From an uncultured Lachnospiraceae bacterium (lineage in GTDB: Bacteria > Bacillota > Clostridia > Lachnospirales > Lachnospiraceae), in the NCBI GenBank assembly GCA_910585605.1, contig CAJUFL010000031.1, positions 1 through 41,543 on the forward strand: a stretch of 41,543 nt of DNA, written 5' to 3'. The notes below the pieces were generated by a model, which saw only the letters and a program-made list of their open reading frames with translations, searched no databases and was not told where the DNA came from. A program made the translations under genes and the position numbers. Shown here one piece after another: positions 1-7,734 of the stretch (within the stretch, counting starts at the first letter, position 1; each line of letters starts with the position of its first letter).

Positions 1-2
1 TA

Positions 3-569
3 GGATTTAAAGAAAGGAAAATGGGTAGGGTGACAACCACCCGAAAAAATTCCGATATGGACAAAAAGGAAATTGATATTAATCATCAAGTGCAATGGAG
101 AACAGTAAATAATGAGTATATCATTTATGCAAGCAAAACAAAGACTAATGCTGGAACAAGAATAATACCTATGACTGAGGAAGTGTACAAGTTATTTTTG
201 GAACAACGCAAAGTATGGTTTTCAACAACAAAAGCTACAGATTTTGAAGTAGATGGATATAAAAATTTTGTGTTTGTGTCTCATGTTACTGGTAAGTGTA
301 TGAATCACAATAATGTCAGACGAATGCTAAGGTCAATTGTGGCTATGAATGATGATAGAGAAATTCAATTACCACATATTAGTCCACATATTCTTCGACA
401 TACGGCTGCAACTCGTTTAGCCGAATCTGGTTGTGATATAAAAGTAATGCAATACTTATTAGGTCAGACCGATATCAGAACAACGATGAGAGTGTATAAT
501 CATGTAGATGCTGAACGTGTGAAACGAGAACTTGAAAAGTTGGAAAAATTGCAAGTTAAAATGGGATAA
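3..569 (+). CDS. Tyrosine recombinase (integrase), C-terminal part, cut by window start
   Basis: This is the catalytic-domain end of a phage/ICE-type tyrosine recombinase, which cuts and rejoins DNA at attachment sites. The frame is open to the window edge, so the N-terminus is outside. Counting from the ATG at 21, the box II motif HILRH is present (H123, R126), the nucleophile is Y159 in MRVYNHVD, and KTKTNAGTRIIPM holds the usual beta-hairpin lysine. Two oddities are visible. The usual LGH histidine is Q149 (LGQTDIRTTM). The roughly 20 residues before DMDKKEIDINHQ do not show the expected box I pattern (GxRxGE..L.W), so the gene may be frameshifted or degenerate just inside the window. It lies immediately before a tandem repeat and the rib promoter, as expected for the integrase end of an integrated element. 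Family assignment is firm; activity is uncertain. Confidence 0.85.
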   Translation, partial: GFKERKMGRVTTTRKNSDMDKKEIDINHQVQWRTVNNEYIIYASKTKTNAGTRIIPMTEEVYKLFLEQRKVWFSTTKATDFEVDGYKNFVFVSHVTGKCMNHNNVRRMLRSIVAMNDDREIQLPHISPHILRHTAATRLAESGCDIKVMQYLLGQTDIRTTMRVYNHVDAERVKRELEKLEKLQVKMG

Positions 570-593
570 ATTAGTACACCAATTAGTACACCA
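570..593. repeat. Tandem 12-bp repeat after the integrase gene (possible att or arm site)
   Basis: ATTAGTACACCA occurs twice in perfect head-to-tail copies (570-581 and 582-593), starting one base after the integrase stop. Integrase arm-type sites and attachment cores commonly lie just past the int gene, so this is a candidate recombination site. No second copy was seen elsewhere in the window, so the element end cannot be confirmed here. Confidence 0.45.
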
Positions 594-666
594 TTTTGAA
601 GAAGGATTATAACGGATTATGACGACTTATGTTCAAGTGAATTTCCAAAGACCTTGTAAAATAAGG

Positions 667-695
667 TTGCATAACGATTTATAATGGGGTATAAT
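667..695 (+). promoter_or_regulatory. Sigma-A promoter of the riboflavin operon
   Basis: TTGCAT (667-672) and TATAAT (690-695) are separated by exactly 17 bp. The expected start near 702 puts the FMN riboswitch at the very 5' end of the transcript. It is the only strong promoter seen before ribD. Confidence 0.75.
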
Positions 696-716
696 AGCCT
701 ACGTAAAATGAATAAA

Positions 717-857
717 TCTTCAGGGCGGGGTGTAATTCCCCACCGGCGGTATTTGGATTATGAATATAACAGATAATTTCAGGATTCATCAGCCCGCGAG
801 CCGTAAGGCAGGAACCGGTGAGATTCCGGTGCCGACAGTATAGTCTGGATGGAAGAA
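717..857 (+). ncRNA. FMN riboswitch (RFN element)
   Basis: The conserved RFN segments are readable in order: AGGGCGGGGTG, CCCCACCGGCGGTA, CAGCCCGCGAGCC, GGAACCGGTGAGATTCCGGT and GCCGACAGTATAGTCTGGAT. The closing helix pairs TCTTC (717-721) with GAAGA (852-856). FMN binding to this aptamer turns down riboflavin synthesis genes. It lies between the promoter and ribD, followed by an intrinsic terminator, so control is most likely transcriptional. Confidence 0.96.
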
Positions 858-873
858 GAGAGTAGATACTGTT

Positions 874-900
874 GAGGTATTTATATGCATTAAATATATC
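874..900 (+). promoter_or_regulatory. Hairpin between FMN aptamer and terminator (expression platform)
   Basis: GAGGTATTTA (874-883) can pair with TAAATATATC (891-900) with one mismatch and one G-T pair, and the flanking ACTG and CAGT (868-871 region and 900-903) can extend the stem. It sits directly before the terminator and is a reasonable part of the switching platform. The exact alternative fold was not computed. Confidence 0.4.
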
Positions 901-903
901 AGT

Positions 904-933
904 TCCTGGAGTGTAGCAGCTTCAGGATTTTTT
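904..933 (+). terminator. Riboswitch-controlled intrinsic terminator
   Basis: TCCTGGAG (904-911) pairs with CTTCAGGA (920-927), including one G-T pair, followed by six T (928-933). Its position between the FMN aptamer and ribD makes it the off-state terminator of the riboflavin operon. Confidence 0.85.
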
Positions 934-1007
934 ACTTTATAGAAAATCTTGCTTTTGGGTAAAGTGTATGGAAAGAAATGCAGAGTAGACAGGAGGAAGG
1001 CGGCAGG

Positions 1008-2120
1008 ATGACAGGGAATGAGAAATATATGCACCGTGCCATAGAGATTGCAAAATCAGGAATAGGAAAAGTAAATCCCAATCCTTTGGTTGGTGCTGTG
1101 ATTGTAAAAGATGGACAAATAATCAGTGAAGGGTATCATAAAGTATATGGTGATTTACATGCGGAGCGGAATGCTTTTCAAAATCTAAAAAAGAAAGAAG
1201 ATGCAAAGGGAGCACAAATGTATGTAACCTTAGAACCATGTTGTCATCATGGAAAGCAGCCTCCGTGTACAGAGGCAATCATAGAACATGGTATTTCTAA
1301 GGTGTATGTAGGTTCTAATGACCCCAATGAACTGGTTGCAGGAAAAGGGATTCAGGTACTTCGTGACGCAGGTGTTGAAGTGGTAACTGAATTTTTGAAA
1401 GAGGAATGCGATGCATTAAATCCGGTCTTTTTTCATTATATTACAACAAAAACTCCTTATGTGGTGATGAAATATGCCATGACCTTAGATGGCAAGATTG
1501 CAACGCGAACGGGACATTCCCAGTGGGTATCGGGGGAAGAATCCAGAAATCGTGTCCAGCAGACACGGAATGCCTTAAGGGGGATTATGGTAGGAATTGG
1601 AACGGTATTAAATGACGACCCCAGACTGACCTGCCGGATAGAAGGGGGAAGAAATCCAGTCAGGATTATCTGTGATTCCAAGCTTCGGATACCATTATCC
1701 AGTAACGTAGTAACAACTGCAAAGGAAGCATCAACCATTTTGGCAACGATAGAACCACATCCGGAATATAACCGTTTCTGGCATGAACAGAAGGAAGCAC
1801 TGGAAAAAGAAGGTGTGGAAGTGCTAGTGGTAAAGGAATTAAACGGACAGCTTGATTTAAATGATTTGATGATAAAGCTTGGAGAAAAGCAAATAGATGG
1901 AATCTTATTGGAAGGTGGTTCCACCCTGAATTATGCCGCACTGAATGCAGGGATTGTCAATCGTATTGAAGCATATGTGGCACCGAAATTTTTTGGAGGT
2001 GCAGGGTTTTATACACCGGTTGGCGGTGAAGGAGTGGAACTTGCCACGGAAGCACTTGGATGTAAGCTGGTATCCGTAGAACAGGTTGGGGAGGATGTGC
2101 TGTTAAGCTATAAAGTCTAA
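1008..2120 (+). CDS. ribD: Bifunctional riboflavin deaminase/reductase RibD
   Basis: RibD carries out the second and third steps of riboflavin synthesis from GTP: zinc-dependent deamination of the pyrimidine, then NADPH-dependent reduction of the ribosyl side chain. The N-terminal deaminase has the zinc motif H51-A-E53 and EPCCHHGKQPPC (C78, C87). The reductase starts near residue 148 (VVMKYAMTLDGKIA). The 370-aa length is normal. The ATG at 1008 is preferred over the upstream in-frame ATG at 978 because AGGAGG at 991-996 lies just upstream of it and the homologous family start (MTGNEKYMHRAIEIA) begins there. First gene of the riboswitch-controlled operon. Confidence 0.97.
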   Translation: MTGNEKYMHRAIEIAKSGIGKVNPNPLVGAVIVKDGQIISEGYHKVYGDLHAERNAFQNLKKKEDAKGAQMYVTLEPCCHHGKQPPCTEAIIEHGISKVYVGSNDPNELVAGKGIQVLRDAGVEVVTEFLKEECDALNPVFFHYITTKTPYVVMKYAMTLDGKIATRTGHSQWVSGEESRNRVQQTRNALRGIMVGIGTVLNDDPRLTCRIEGGRNPVRIICDSKLRIPLSSNVVTTAKEASTILATIEPHPEYNRFWHEQKEALEKEGVEVLVVKELNGQLDLNDLMIKLGEKQIDGILLEGGSTLNYAALNAGIVNRIEAYVAPKFFGGAGFYTPVGGEGVELATEALGCKLVSVEQVGEDVLLSYKV

Positions 2121-2236
2121 TAGGGGAGATTATGTATTTTGATGATTTTTTTATGAATTCAATAAGTGTTGATTAATTAGGTTGTGATATTTATTGTATT
2201 AATGATTTAATTGTAGATATTAGAGAGGGAATGAGA

Positions 2237-3013
2237 ATGGATATAGAAGAATTATGGAAAGAACTAGCTGCAATTCATGAAGTAGAGGCTATTGCCATGG
2301 GAGGTTCACGGGCTGGAAACGTTTATGATGAAAAATCAGATTATGATATATACCTGTATTGCACCGGGGATATTGAGGAAACAGTAAGAAAAGAAATTTT
2401 ATTCCGGTATTGCAGTGTTATGGAAATTGGCAATCATTTTTGGGAATATGAGGATAACTGTACACTAAAAAACGGAATTGACATTGATATTCTGTACCGG
2501 AATCTGGAAGTGTTTACAGAGGAAGTGGCATCCGTGGTGGAATGCTATCAGGCACAGAACGGTTATACGACCTGCATGTGGCATAATTTGTTAAACAGTA
2601 AAATTATATATGATAGAAATGGAAATTTAGCAGCGGCAAAGCAGCGGTTTACCGTTCCGTATCCAGAGCAGTTAAAGAAAAATATTATAGAACGGAACAG
2701 AAAGCTTTTGCATGCTGCAATGCCTGCCTATGAGATACAAATTGGAAAGGCGGTTGACAGAAGGGATCTGGTCAGCATAAATCACCGGGTCACGGCATTT
2801 ATGGAGTCCTATTTTGATATTCTTTTTGCAAAAAATGGTCTGACGCATCCTGGTGAGAAAAGGCTGATACAGTTGTGCACACAGCAGTGTGAATGCCTGC
2901 CAAACCGGTTTGAAGAGAACATAAGTAAGCTGTTTGCGGACTTATTTTGTGATATGGATCGTGTGAAAGAGGATATCCGTGAGATTGTCAGAGAGCTGGA
3001 AGAAATACTTTGA
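2237..3013 (+). CDS. Nucleotidyltransferase-fold protein with DUF4037 domain
   Basis: The N-terminus has the polymerase-beta-type nucleotidyltransferase signature GGSRAG followed by DYDIYLY (two metal-binding Asp), and DIDILYR supplies the likely third acidic position. The C-terminal half (YPEQLKKNIIERN to the end) resembles DUF4037. Proteins of this type are related to aminoglycoside adenylyltransferases, but the substrate is unknown. The ATG at 2237 is preferred over 2231 because AGAGGGA (2224-2230) abuts 2231 and has proper spacing only to 2237. It lies inside the riboflavin operon between ribD and ribE, where it has no obvious pathway role. It is likely an inserted passenger gene. Confidence 0.8.
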   Translation: MDIEELWKELAAIHEVEAIAMGGSRAGNVYDEKSDYDIYLYCTGDIEETVRKEILFRYCSVMEIGNHFWEYEDNCTLKNGIDIDILYRNLEVFTEEVASVVECYQAQNGYTTCMWHNLLNSKIIYDRNGNLAAAKQRFTVPYPEQLKKNIIERNRKLLHAAMPAYEIQIGKAVDRRDLVSINHRVTAFMESYFDILFAKNGLTHPGEKRLIQLCTQQCECLPNRFEENISKLFADLFCDMDRVKEDIREIVRELEEIL

Positions 3014-3153
3014 TATTGGCAATCCTGCATGCCTGCTTTGCTTTTGGTATAGCAGATGTGATTGGAATTTCATTTATGATCTTTCTTACGGTGATGAAAA
3101 ATAAACAGAAACCATCAAAGGTTTTATCAGAGAATCAGGAAGAAGGGAAGTGA
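3010..3153 (+). CDS. Small single-pass membrane ORF, 47 aa, hypothetical
   Basis: A TTG start at 3010 overlaps the stop of the preceding gene (TTGA). The reading frame gives a hydrophobic stretch (ILHACFAFGIADVIGISFMI) followed by a Lys/Glu/Gln-rich tail and stops four bases before the ribE ATG. GGAAGAA at 2998-3004 could serve as a weak ribosome binding site. The tight packing and the membrane-like composition argue for a real small protein; the non-AUG start and lack of a recognised family argue against. Function unknown. Confidence 0.4.
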   Translation: MILAILHACFAFGIADVIGISFMIFLTVMKNKQKPSKVLSENQEEGK

Positions 3154-3157
3154 GTAT

Positions 3158-3826
3158 ATGTTTACAGGAATTATAGAGGAAGTTGGAACAGTGGTTTCGA
3201 TCAGTAAAGGCGCTAAATCTTCCAGACTTGCCCTTAAGGGGGATGTGATTTTTGAGGATATGCATATTGGGGACTCTATTGCGGTTAACGGTGTCTGTCT
3301 GACTGTTACGGAAATGAATGAAAGAACGTTTACGGCTGACGTAATGGCAGAAACTTTAAGGCGTTCCTCCCTTGGCAGCCTTAAAACAGGCAGTAAGGTC
3401 AATATGGAACGGGCTATGGCGGCAAATGGGAGATTTGGAGGACATATTGTCAGCGGGCATATCGACGGAACCGGTGAGATAGAAAGCTTTAAAAAAGAGG
3501 ATACAGCAGTGTGGGTAACGGTGAAAACGTCACCAAAGCTTTTGCGATACGTTATTGAAAAGGGTTCCATTACGATTGACGGCATATCCCTGACGGTAGC
3601 CTGTGTGGATGATAGGTGTTTTAAAGTTTCCCTGATTCCGCATACCGGTATGAATACTACGCTGCTTACAAAAAGAGCAGGAGATATCGTGAATCTGGAA
3701 AATGATATTATAGGAAAATATATTGATAAGCTGATGCATGTTGAAGTTCCTATATTGGATGAAAAGAATGCTGGGGAGGCTGGGAACATTTCAATGGAAT
3801 TTCTGGCTGAGAATGGCTTTATGTAA
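3158..3826 (+). CDS. ribE: Riboflavin synthase, alpha chain type
   Basis: It catalyses the last step, dismutation of two 6,7-dimethyl-8-ribityllumazines to riboflavin. The N-terminal MFTGIIEEVG motif and two lumazine-binding repeats are clear; the second begins near HIVSGHIDGTG (96-106). The length of 222 aa is normal. The last codons are ATG TAA, and that ATGTAA is also the first unit of the repeat array that follows. GAAGGGAAG upstream is the ribosome binding site. Part of the riboswitch-controlled operon with ribD and ribBA. Confidence 0.97.
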   Translation: MFTGIIEEVGTVVSISKGAKSSRLALKGDVIFEDMHIGDSIAVNGVCLTVTEMNERTFTADVMAETLRRSSLGSLKTGSKVNMERAMAANGRFGGHIVSGHIDGTGEIESFKKEDTAVWVTVKTSPKLLRYVIEKGSITIDGISLTVACVDDRCFKVSLIPHTGMNTTLLTKRAGDIVNLENDIIGKYIDKLMHVEVPILDEKNAGEAGNISMEFLAENGFM

Positions 3827-4060
3827 ACTGATGGATTGATGTTATGTAAATTTAAAAGTAATATTTTTATGTAAACTATGGTGGAAAATTATGTAAATAT
3901 ATATGGTTGATTTATGTAAACTATATTGTGAATGAAATGTAAAAAATAATACTGGAATATATTAATTATATTTGTGGGGTAAAAGTTATAAGATAATATT
4001 ATGTAAATGAATTATGTATGGATTTTATGTAAATACAATATGTAAACATTTTATGTGAAG
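3819..4060 (+). repeat. Periodic TTATGTAAA direct-repeat array between ribE and ribBA
   Basis: Copies of TTATGTAAA(C/T) or close variants begin at 3819, 3842, 3867, 3889, 3912 and 3935 (spacings 23, 25, 22, 23, 23). After a gap they begin at 3999, 4012, 4025, 4038 and 4051 (spacing exactly 13 each time). All copies are in the same orientation. The first copy overlaps the ribE stop codon. Each good copy contains ATGTAA, a start codon followed at once by a stop. The linkers between copies are AT-rich and not conserved. No ORF of note lies in this 316-bp spacer, and nothing else was recognised in it. Confidence 0.85.
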
Positions 4061-4142
4061 TAATGATGCTCCAGAATTAAGTAAAATAATGAAAAGATGA
4101 TAAGTAAGAATGGATGAAACCATTAAGACACAGGAGGTAAAA

Positions 4143-5345
4143 ATGTCTGAATTTAACACAACATTAGAACTGGCAGAGGATTTAAAGAATGGGAAATGTA
4201 TCGTCCTTTTAGATGATGAGGACAGGGAGAATGAAGGCGACGTGATTTGTGCGGCCCAGTTTGCAACGACGGAGAATGTGAATTTTATGGCAAGCCATGC
4301 AAGAGGATTGATCTGTATGCCAATGGATGCCTCTTATACGGACCGCTTAAATCTTCCGCAGATGTGTATTACCAATACAGATAACCACTGCACTGCGTTT
4401 TCGGTATCGGTGGACTATGTAGATACTACTACGGGAATTTCGGCTTATGAGAGGGGAATTACGGCGAGAAAATTTGTGGAAGATGGCGCAAAACCTGAAG
4501 ATTTCAGAAGGCCGGGACATATGTTTCCGTTAGAGGCAAGACCGGGCGGTGTTATCGAGAGAAACGGCCATACGGAAGCGACAGTGGATTTCATGAAGCT
4601 TGCAGGACTAAAGCCGGTAGGGCTATGCTGTGAGATCATGAAGGAAGACGGCATGATGGCAAGAAAGGAGGATTTGACTGCCTTTGCGAGGAAGCATGGT
4701 TTGAAAATTGGTACGATTCAGGATTTGGTTCAGTACCGGAAAGAGCATGAAGTGTTTGTGGAGTGTGTGGCAAAGGCGAAGATGCCAACCCGCTATGGTG
4801 AATTTATGATACATGGCTATGTGAACAAGTTAAACGGAGAACATCATGTGGCACTGGTAAAAGGGGATATTACCGATGGGAAGCCGGTTCTTTGCCGTGT
4901 CCATTCCGAATGCCTGACCGGAGATGCCCTGGGTTCTGCCCGCTGTGACTGCGGACAGCAGTATGATGCAGCAATGAAAATGATTGCCAAGGAAGGAAGA
5001 GGAGTCCTTCTTTATATGCGCCAGGAGGGAAGGGGAATCGGTCTGATTAATAAAATCCGTGCCTATGAGCTTCAGGATAAGGGACGTGATACCGTAGAGG
5101 CCAATCTGGAACTGGGATTTCCCGAGGATGCAAGGGATTATACGATTGGGACACAGATTCTGGTTGACCTTGGAATCAGGGAGCTGCGGTTAATGACCAA
5201 TAATCCCCTTAAGGTATATGGGTTAAAGGGTTATGGACTGGATATCGTGGAACGGGTTCCAATTGTGATGGAGCCTGGAGAGTATGATGCATTCTATCTG
5301 AAAACCAAACAGGAAAAAATGGGGCATATCCTGAATTACAAATGA
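4143..5345 (+). CDS. ribBA: Bifunctional DHBP synthase / GTP cyclohydrolase II RibBA
   Basis: The N-terminal RibB domain (about 1-200) makes 3,4-dihydroxy-2-butanone 4-phosphate from ribulose 5-phosphate and shows DDEDRENEGD (24-33) and the GHTEATVDF segment near 152. The C-terminal RibA domain (about 205-400) opens GTP, with zinc cysteines C257, C268 and C270 and the YMRQEGRGIGL motif. The 400-aa length is normal. The start at 4143 is chosen over 4110 because AGGAGG (4132-4137) is five bases upstream and family members begin at this methionine. It lies just after the TTATGTAAA array and is the last pathway gene before the accessory island. Confidence 0.97.
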   Translation: MSEFNTTLELAEDLKNGKCIVLLDDEDRENEGDVICAAQFATTENVNFMASHARGLICMPMDASYTDRLNLPQMCITNTDNHCTAFSVSVDYVDTTTGISAYERGITARKFVEDGAKPEDFRRPGHMFPLEARPGGVIERNGHTEATVDFMKLAGLKPVGLCCEIMKEDGMMARKEDLTAFARKHGLKIGTIQDLVQYRKEHEVFVECVAKAKMPTRYGEFMIHGYVNKLNGEHHVALVKGDITDGKPVLCRVHSECLTGDALGSARCDCGQQYDAAMKMIAKEGRGVLLYMRQEGRGIGLINKIRAYELQDKGRDTVEANLELGFPEDARDYTIGTQILVDLGIRELRLMTNNPLKVYGLKGYGLDIVERVPIVMEPGEYDAFYLKTKQEKMGHILNYK

Positions 5346-5431
5346 TTTTATGATAAATTAGTGATAACTGGAGATAGATGCCAGAATGATTGTAAAATTA
5401 ACGGTAATTCAAAATGAGAGCAGGAGAAAAT

Positions 5432-5902
5432 ATGGTTTTTGAAAAAGCACGGATAGAAGATACCGGGCAGCTTGTAAAGTTAAGGCTTGCCTATCTTCTG
5501 GAGGATATAGGTATATTAAATGAAAAAGAAAGGTCGGTAATAGAGCAGGGGCTGCCCGATTATTTTGAAAGAAATCTGAATCATAATATATTTTGTTATG
5601 TGGCAAGAAAAGAACAGGAGATTGTGGCATGTGCTTTTTTACTGGTTGTGGAAAAGCCGATGAGCCCGGCGTTTCTTACCGGTAAGACAGGTATGGTATT
5701 AAATGTTTATACAAAGCCGGAAAGCCGCCATAGAGGGTATGCAGGGAAGCTGATGAGTTTGCTGTTAGAGGATGCGGTTAAGCAGGGATTAAGTACTGTT
5801 GAGCTGAAAGCGACTAAAAGCGGATATTCTCTATATAAGCAGATGGGATTTGAAGATGATATTACAGAGTACCATTTGATGAAATGGGTATATAGTCAAT
5901 GA
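5432..5902 (+). CDS. GNAT family N-acetyltransferase
   Basis: The protein has the acetyl-CoA binding motif RHRGYAGKL and the GNAT core (NVYTKPESRHRGYAG, then LKATKSGYSLYKQMGF), giving a single-domain acetyltransferase of 156 aa. The acceptor substrate is unknown. The ATG at 5432 is chosen because AGGAGA at 5422-5427 precedes it; the in-frame ATG at 5414 lacks a site. Its stop overlaps the ATG of the next small ORF (ATGA at 5899-5902). First gene of the island after ribBA. Confidence 0.85.
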   Translation: MVFEKARIEDTGQLVKLRLAYLLEDIGILNEKERSVIEQGLPDYFERNLNHNIFCYVARKEQEIVACAFLLVVEKPMSPAFLTGKTGMVLNVYTKPESRHRGYAGKLMSLLLEDAVKQGLSTVELKATKSGYSLYKQMGFEDDITEYHLMKWVYSQ

Positions 5903-6033
5903 AATGGGGATTTGTAAAGATTTTGATGTACGGGGAGGAGCATTACGAGTGAAATCAAAAAGAAAAAGGTGATAATGATTTTGAGGAAAATACAACTGCG
6001 GATGAGAGAGATGACCACATACATGAGAAGATT

Positions 6034-6390
6034 ATGGAAAAGCGGAAGCTTTATGAGAATCAAAAGGTATTGGTTATATGTGGTTTCGGACATTTGAATG
6101 CTCAGGCAAAGCGACTGATTAGAGACGGCGGTCAAAGAGAACATATTGCTCATAAGTCGTCTGTTTTCAGTGGAGAGGCATCAGATTTTATATATCCAGA
6201 CCCAATATGTGACGTGTGGGAAAAGCGGGTGTTTTTTTACGGGCATACCGTTCCGAGACTCGTTTGGGCGGATGATATCTTAAATGAAGATATTAAGGCA
6301 AAATGGGCAGAGGATGAAAATAATGCCTTTTACGACTGGCAGATGGAATACTGTAAATTATTTAAAAATAATCAGTTGTATGTGGATTAA
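6034..6390 (+). CDS. Hypothetical protein, possibly the 3' part of a gene broken by an in-frame TGA
   Basis: The ORF encodes 118 aa with no recognised family (segments such as KVLVICGFGH, DFIYPDPICDVWEK and HTVPRLVWADD). The start at 6034 has only GAGAAG at three bases distance. The same frame stays open upstream to a TGA at 5950-5952. Before that TGA it continues to an ATG at 5899 that overlaps the stop of the GNAT gene as ATGA. If the TGA were a sense codon, the gene would be a translationally coupled protein of about 163 aa. It is therefore either a start-shifted real gene or a nonsense-mutated pseudogene. Function unknown. Confidence 0.5.
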   Translation: MEKRKLYENQKVLVICGFGHLNAQAKRLIRDGGQREHIAHKSSVFSGEASDFIYPDPICDVWEKRVFFYGHTVPRLVWADDILNEDIKAKWAEDENNAFYDWQMEYCKLFKNNQLYVD

Positions 6391-6429
6391 GTAATGAAAT
6401 TACAAATTTATTGAGGCGAAAAAGAGGTG

Positions 6430-6825
6430 ATGACCCAATTGATATATATTATTTCAAATGTATCCGATAAAATAGAACGTATTGCTGGTAGCCCCTATTG
6501 TATTGTAAATGGAAAGCCGGAAAGTATTGTGTCTGATAAGATAAAAATCAATATGTATGATAATAGTTTAAATATAGAATTTGGATATCATCAACATGGA
6601 ATGAAGAAACATGTAAATTTGAAGGCTGAGATAAAAATTAATTCACAAGATATGTATTATGTATATAAAGTACCATTCTTATTAGATGGTACTGGTAAAT
6701 TGAAGCAGGTATCAAAGAAGTATTATTGTATTTATGGTATGTCAAGTTACATATTTAATAATACGTTATTTCTGCTGGTGTGTGTCATTGCATTGATAAT
6801 TGTAAAAGCATTATTAATAATCTAA
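6430..6825 (+). CDS. Hypothetical protein with C-terminal membrane anchor
   Basis: It encodes about 131 aa, starting at ATG 6430 (GTG at 6427 is also possible), after GAGGCG. The N-terminal 105 residues are polar and rich in beta-forming residues. The last 25 (LFLLVCVIALIIVKALLII) form a clear transmembrane segment, so the topology is that of a tail-anchored cytoplasmic domain. No family was recognised. It is AT-rich, like its neighbours in the island, which suggests acquired DNA. Confidence 0.6.
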   Translation: MTQLIYIISNVSDKIERIAGSPYCIVNGKPESIVSDKIKINMYDNSLNIEFGYHQHGMKKHVNLKAEIKINSQDMYYVYKVPFLLDGTGKLKQVSKKYYCIYGMSSYIFNNTLFLLVCVIALIIVKALLII

Positions 6826-6860
6826 TTTTGTATAATATGTGATTTTAAATTTCAAAATGA

Positions 6861-7164
6861 TAGTGGAAGATGAAAACCATCACCTTTTGGTGAACGTATC
6901 TATAAAAGACTGGGTTTGGAAGTGTTATGCTTGTTTTAATAAGGTTCCATCGTTTGTGAATGTTTATGATGATATAGAGCAGAGAAATTATTTCAGCTTT
7001 TATAACTATGAATATTAATTGGATGTAAAACGTCAACATAAAATATATTCAGAAATAATTCCTTTAGAAGGGGATTGAGAGAAGCGGCAAAGTGGTATCT
7101 GGCAAATGAAGCGGAAGTAAACAAGAAACCGTATTTTGATTACATTGATACAAAACTGGTTTGA
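6861..7164 (+). pseudogene. Degenerate 3' copy of the SDR/epimerase gene at 8751-9677
   Basis: From 6896 to the TGA at 7162-7164 the sequence matches 9408-9677 almost base for base, and the similarity continues a short way past both stops (TTCTTAACA). A weaker match reaches back to about 6861 (VEDENHHLLVNVSIKDW against KPSEHILNV...SIKDW), with about 12 bases lost. The copy carries a nonsense change (TAC to TAA at 7016-7018) and a one-base deletion near 7070, and it lacks the first two thirds of the gene. It is a remnant of a duplication and encodes no protein. Confidence 0.9.
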
Positions 7165-7246
7165 TTATATGTTCTTAACAAAAGAAAAAATTTCAGTTTG
7201 TCAGATAGGAGGAAATGATTTTTCTAAATAATGTTTGGAGGGGAAT

Positions 7247-7663
7247 ATGGGAGAACTAACAGTAGAATACAATAAGCTTAATGCAGAGGAATTTATTGCT
7301 CTGTGGGAATCTGTCTGGGGAGACGCTCCGTCTTTCGAGCAGACAGAACTGGCAATGAAGCATACATTATTCAGGGTTTCAATCTATGATGGGAAGAAAA
7401 TTGTAGCAATGGCAAGAATGATTGGTGATATGGGACTCAATTATTATATTAAAGATGTTGTTGTCAGACCGGATTATCAACGTAAAGGGATTGGAAAAAT
7501 ACTGATTAATGAACTTATGCATTATATTAATCAAAATGGTATTAAGGGTACAGAAATCTTTGTTGAATTATGTGCAATGCCGGATAAGATTCCTTTTTAC
7601 GAAAAGTTTGGATTTTCGGCAAATGAAGCACAGAGATTAAAGTTAATGTACGAGGTGGAATGA
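7247..7663 (+). CDS. GNAT family N-acetyltransferase
   Basis: A single-domain acetyltransferase of 138 aa with the acetyl-CoA motif VVVRPDYQRKGIGK and the C-terminal PFYEKFGF motif. The substrate is unknown. ATG 7247 follows GGAGG (7237-7241) at five bases; the upstream TTG at 7235 overlaps that site and is rejected. It lies between the broken epimerase copy and a GyrI-like gene. Confidence 0.88.
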   Translation: MGELTVEYNKLNAEEFIALWESVWGDAPSFEQTELAMKHTLFRVSIYDGKKIVAMARMIGDMGLNYYIKDVVVRPDYQRKGIGKILINELMHYINQNGIKGTEIFVELCAMPDKIPFYEKFGFSANEAQRLKLMYEVE

Positions 7664-7734
7664 CATCTTAATTTGCTGAAAAACTGCACAGAACAATAAA
7701 TTGGGATTTATTCACTGAAGAGGAGTGAAATAAA

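Noticed and set aside
3127..3789. 220-codon minus-strand ORF opposite ribE
   Set aside because: It is the antisense of a clear riboflavin synthase gene and has no ribosome binding site or family features.
3819..4060. The TTATGTAAA array as a CRISPR array
   Set aside because: Repeats are only about 9-10 bp, spacing changes from 23 to 13 bp, and there are no cas genes.
5950..5952. In-frame TGA read as selenocysteine
   Set aside because: No bSECIS-like hairpin was recognised just after the codon, and the protein is not a known selenoprotein family.
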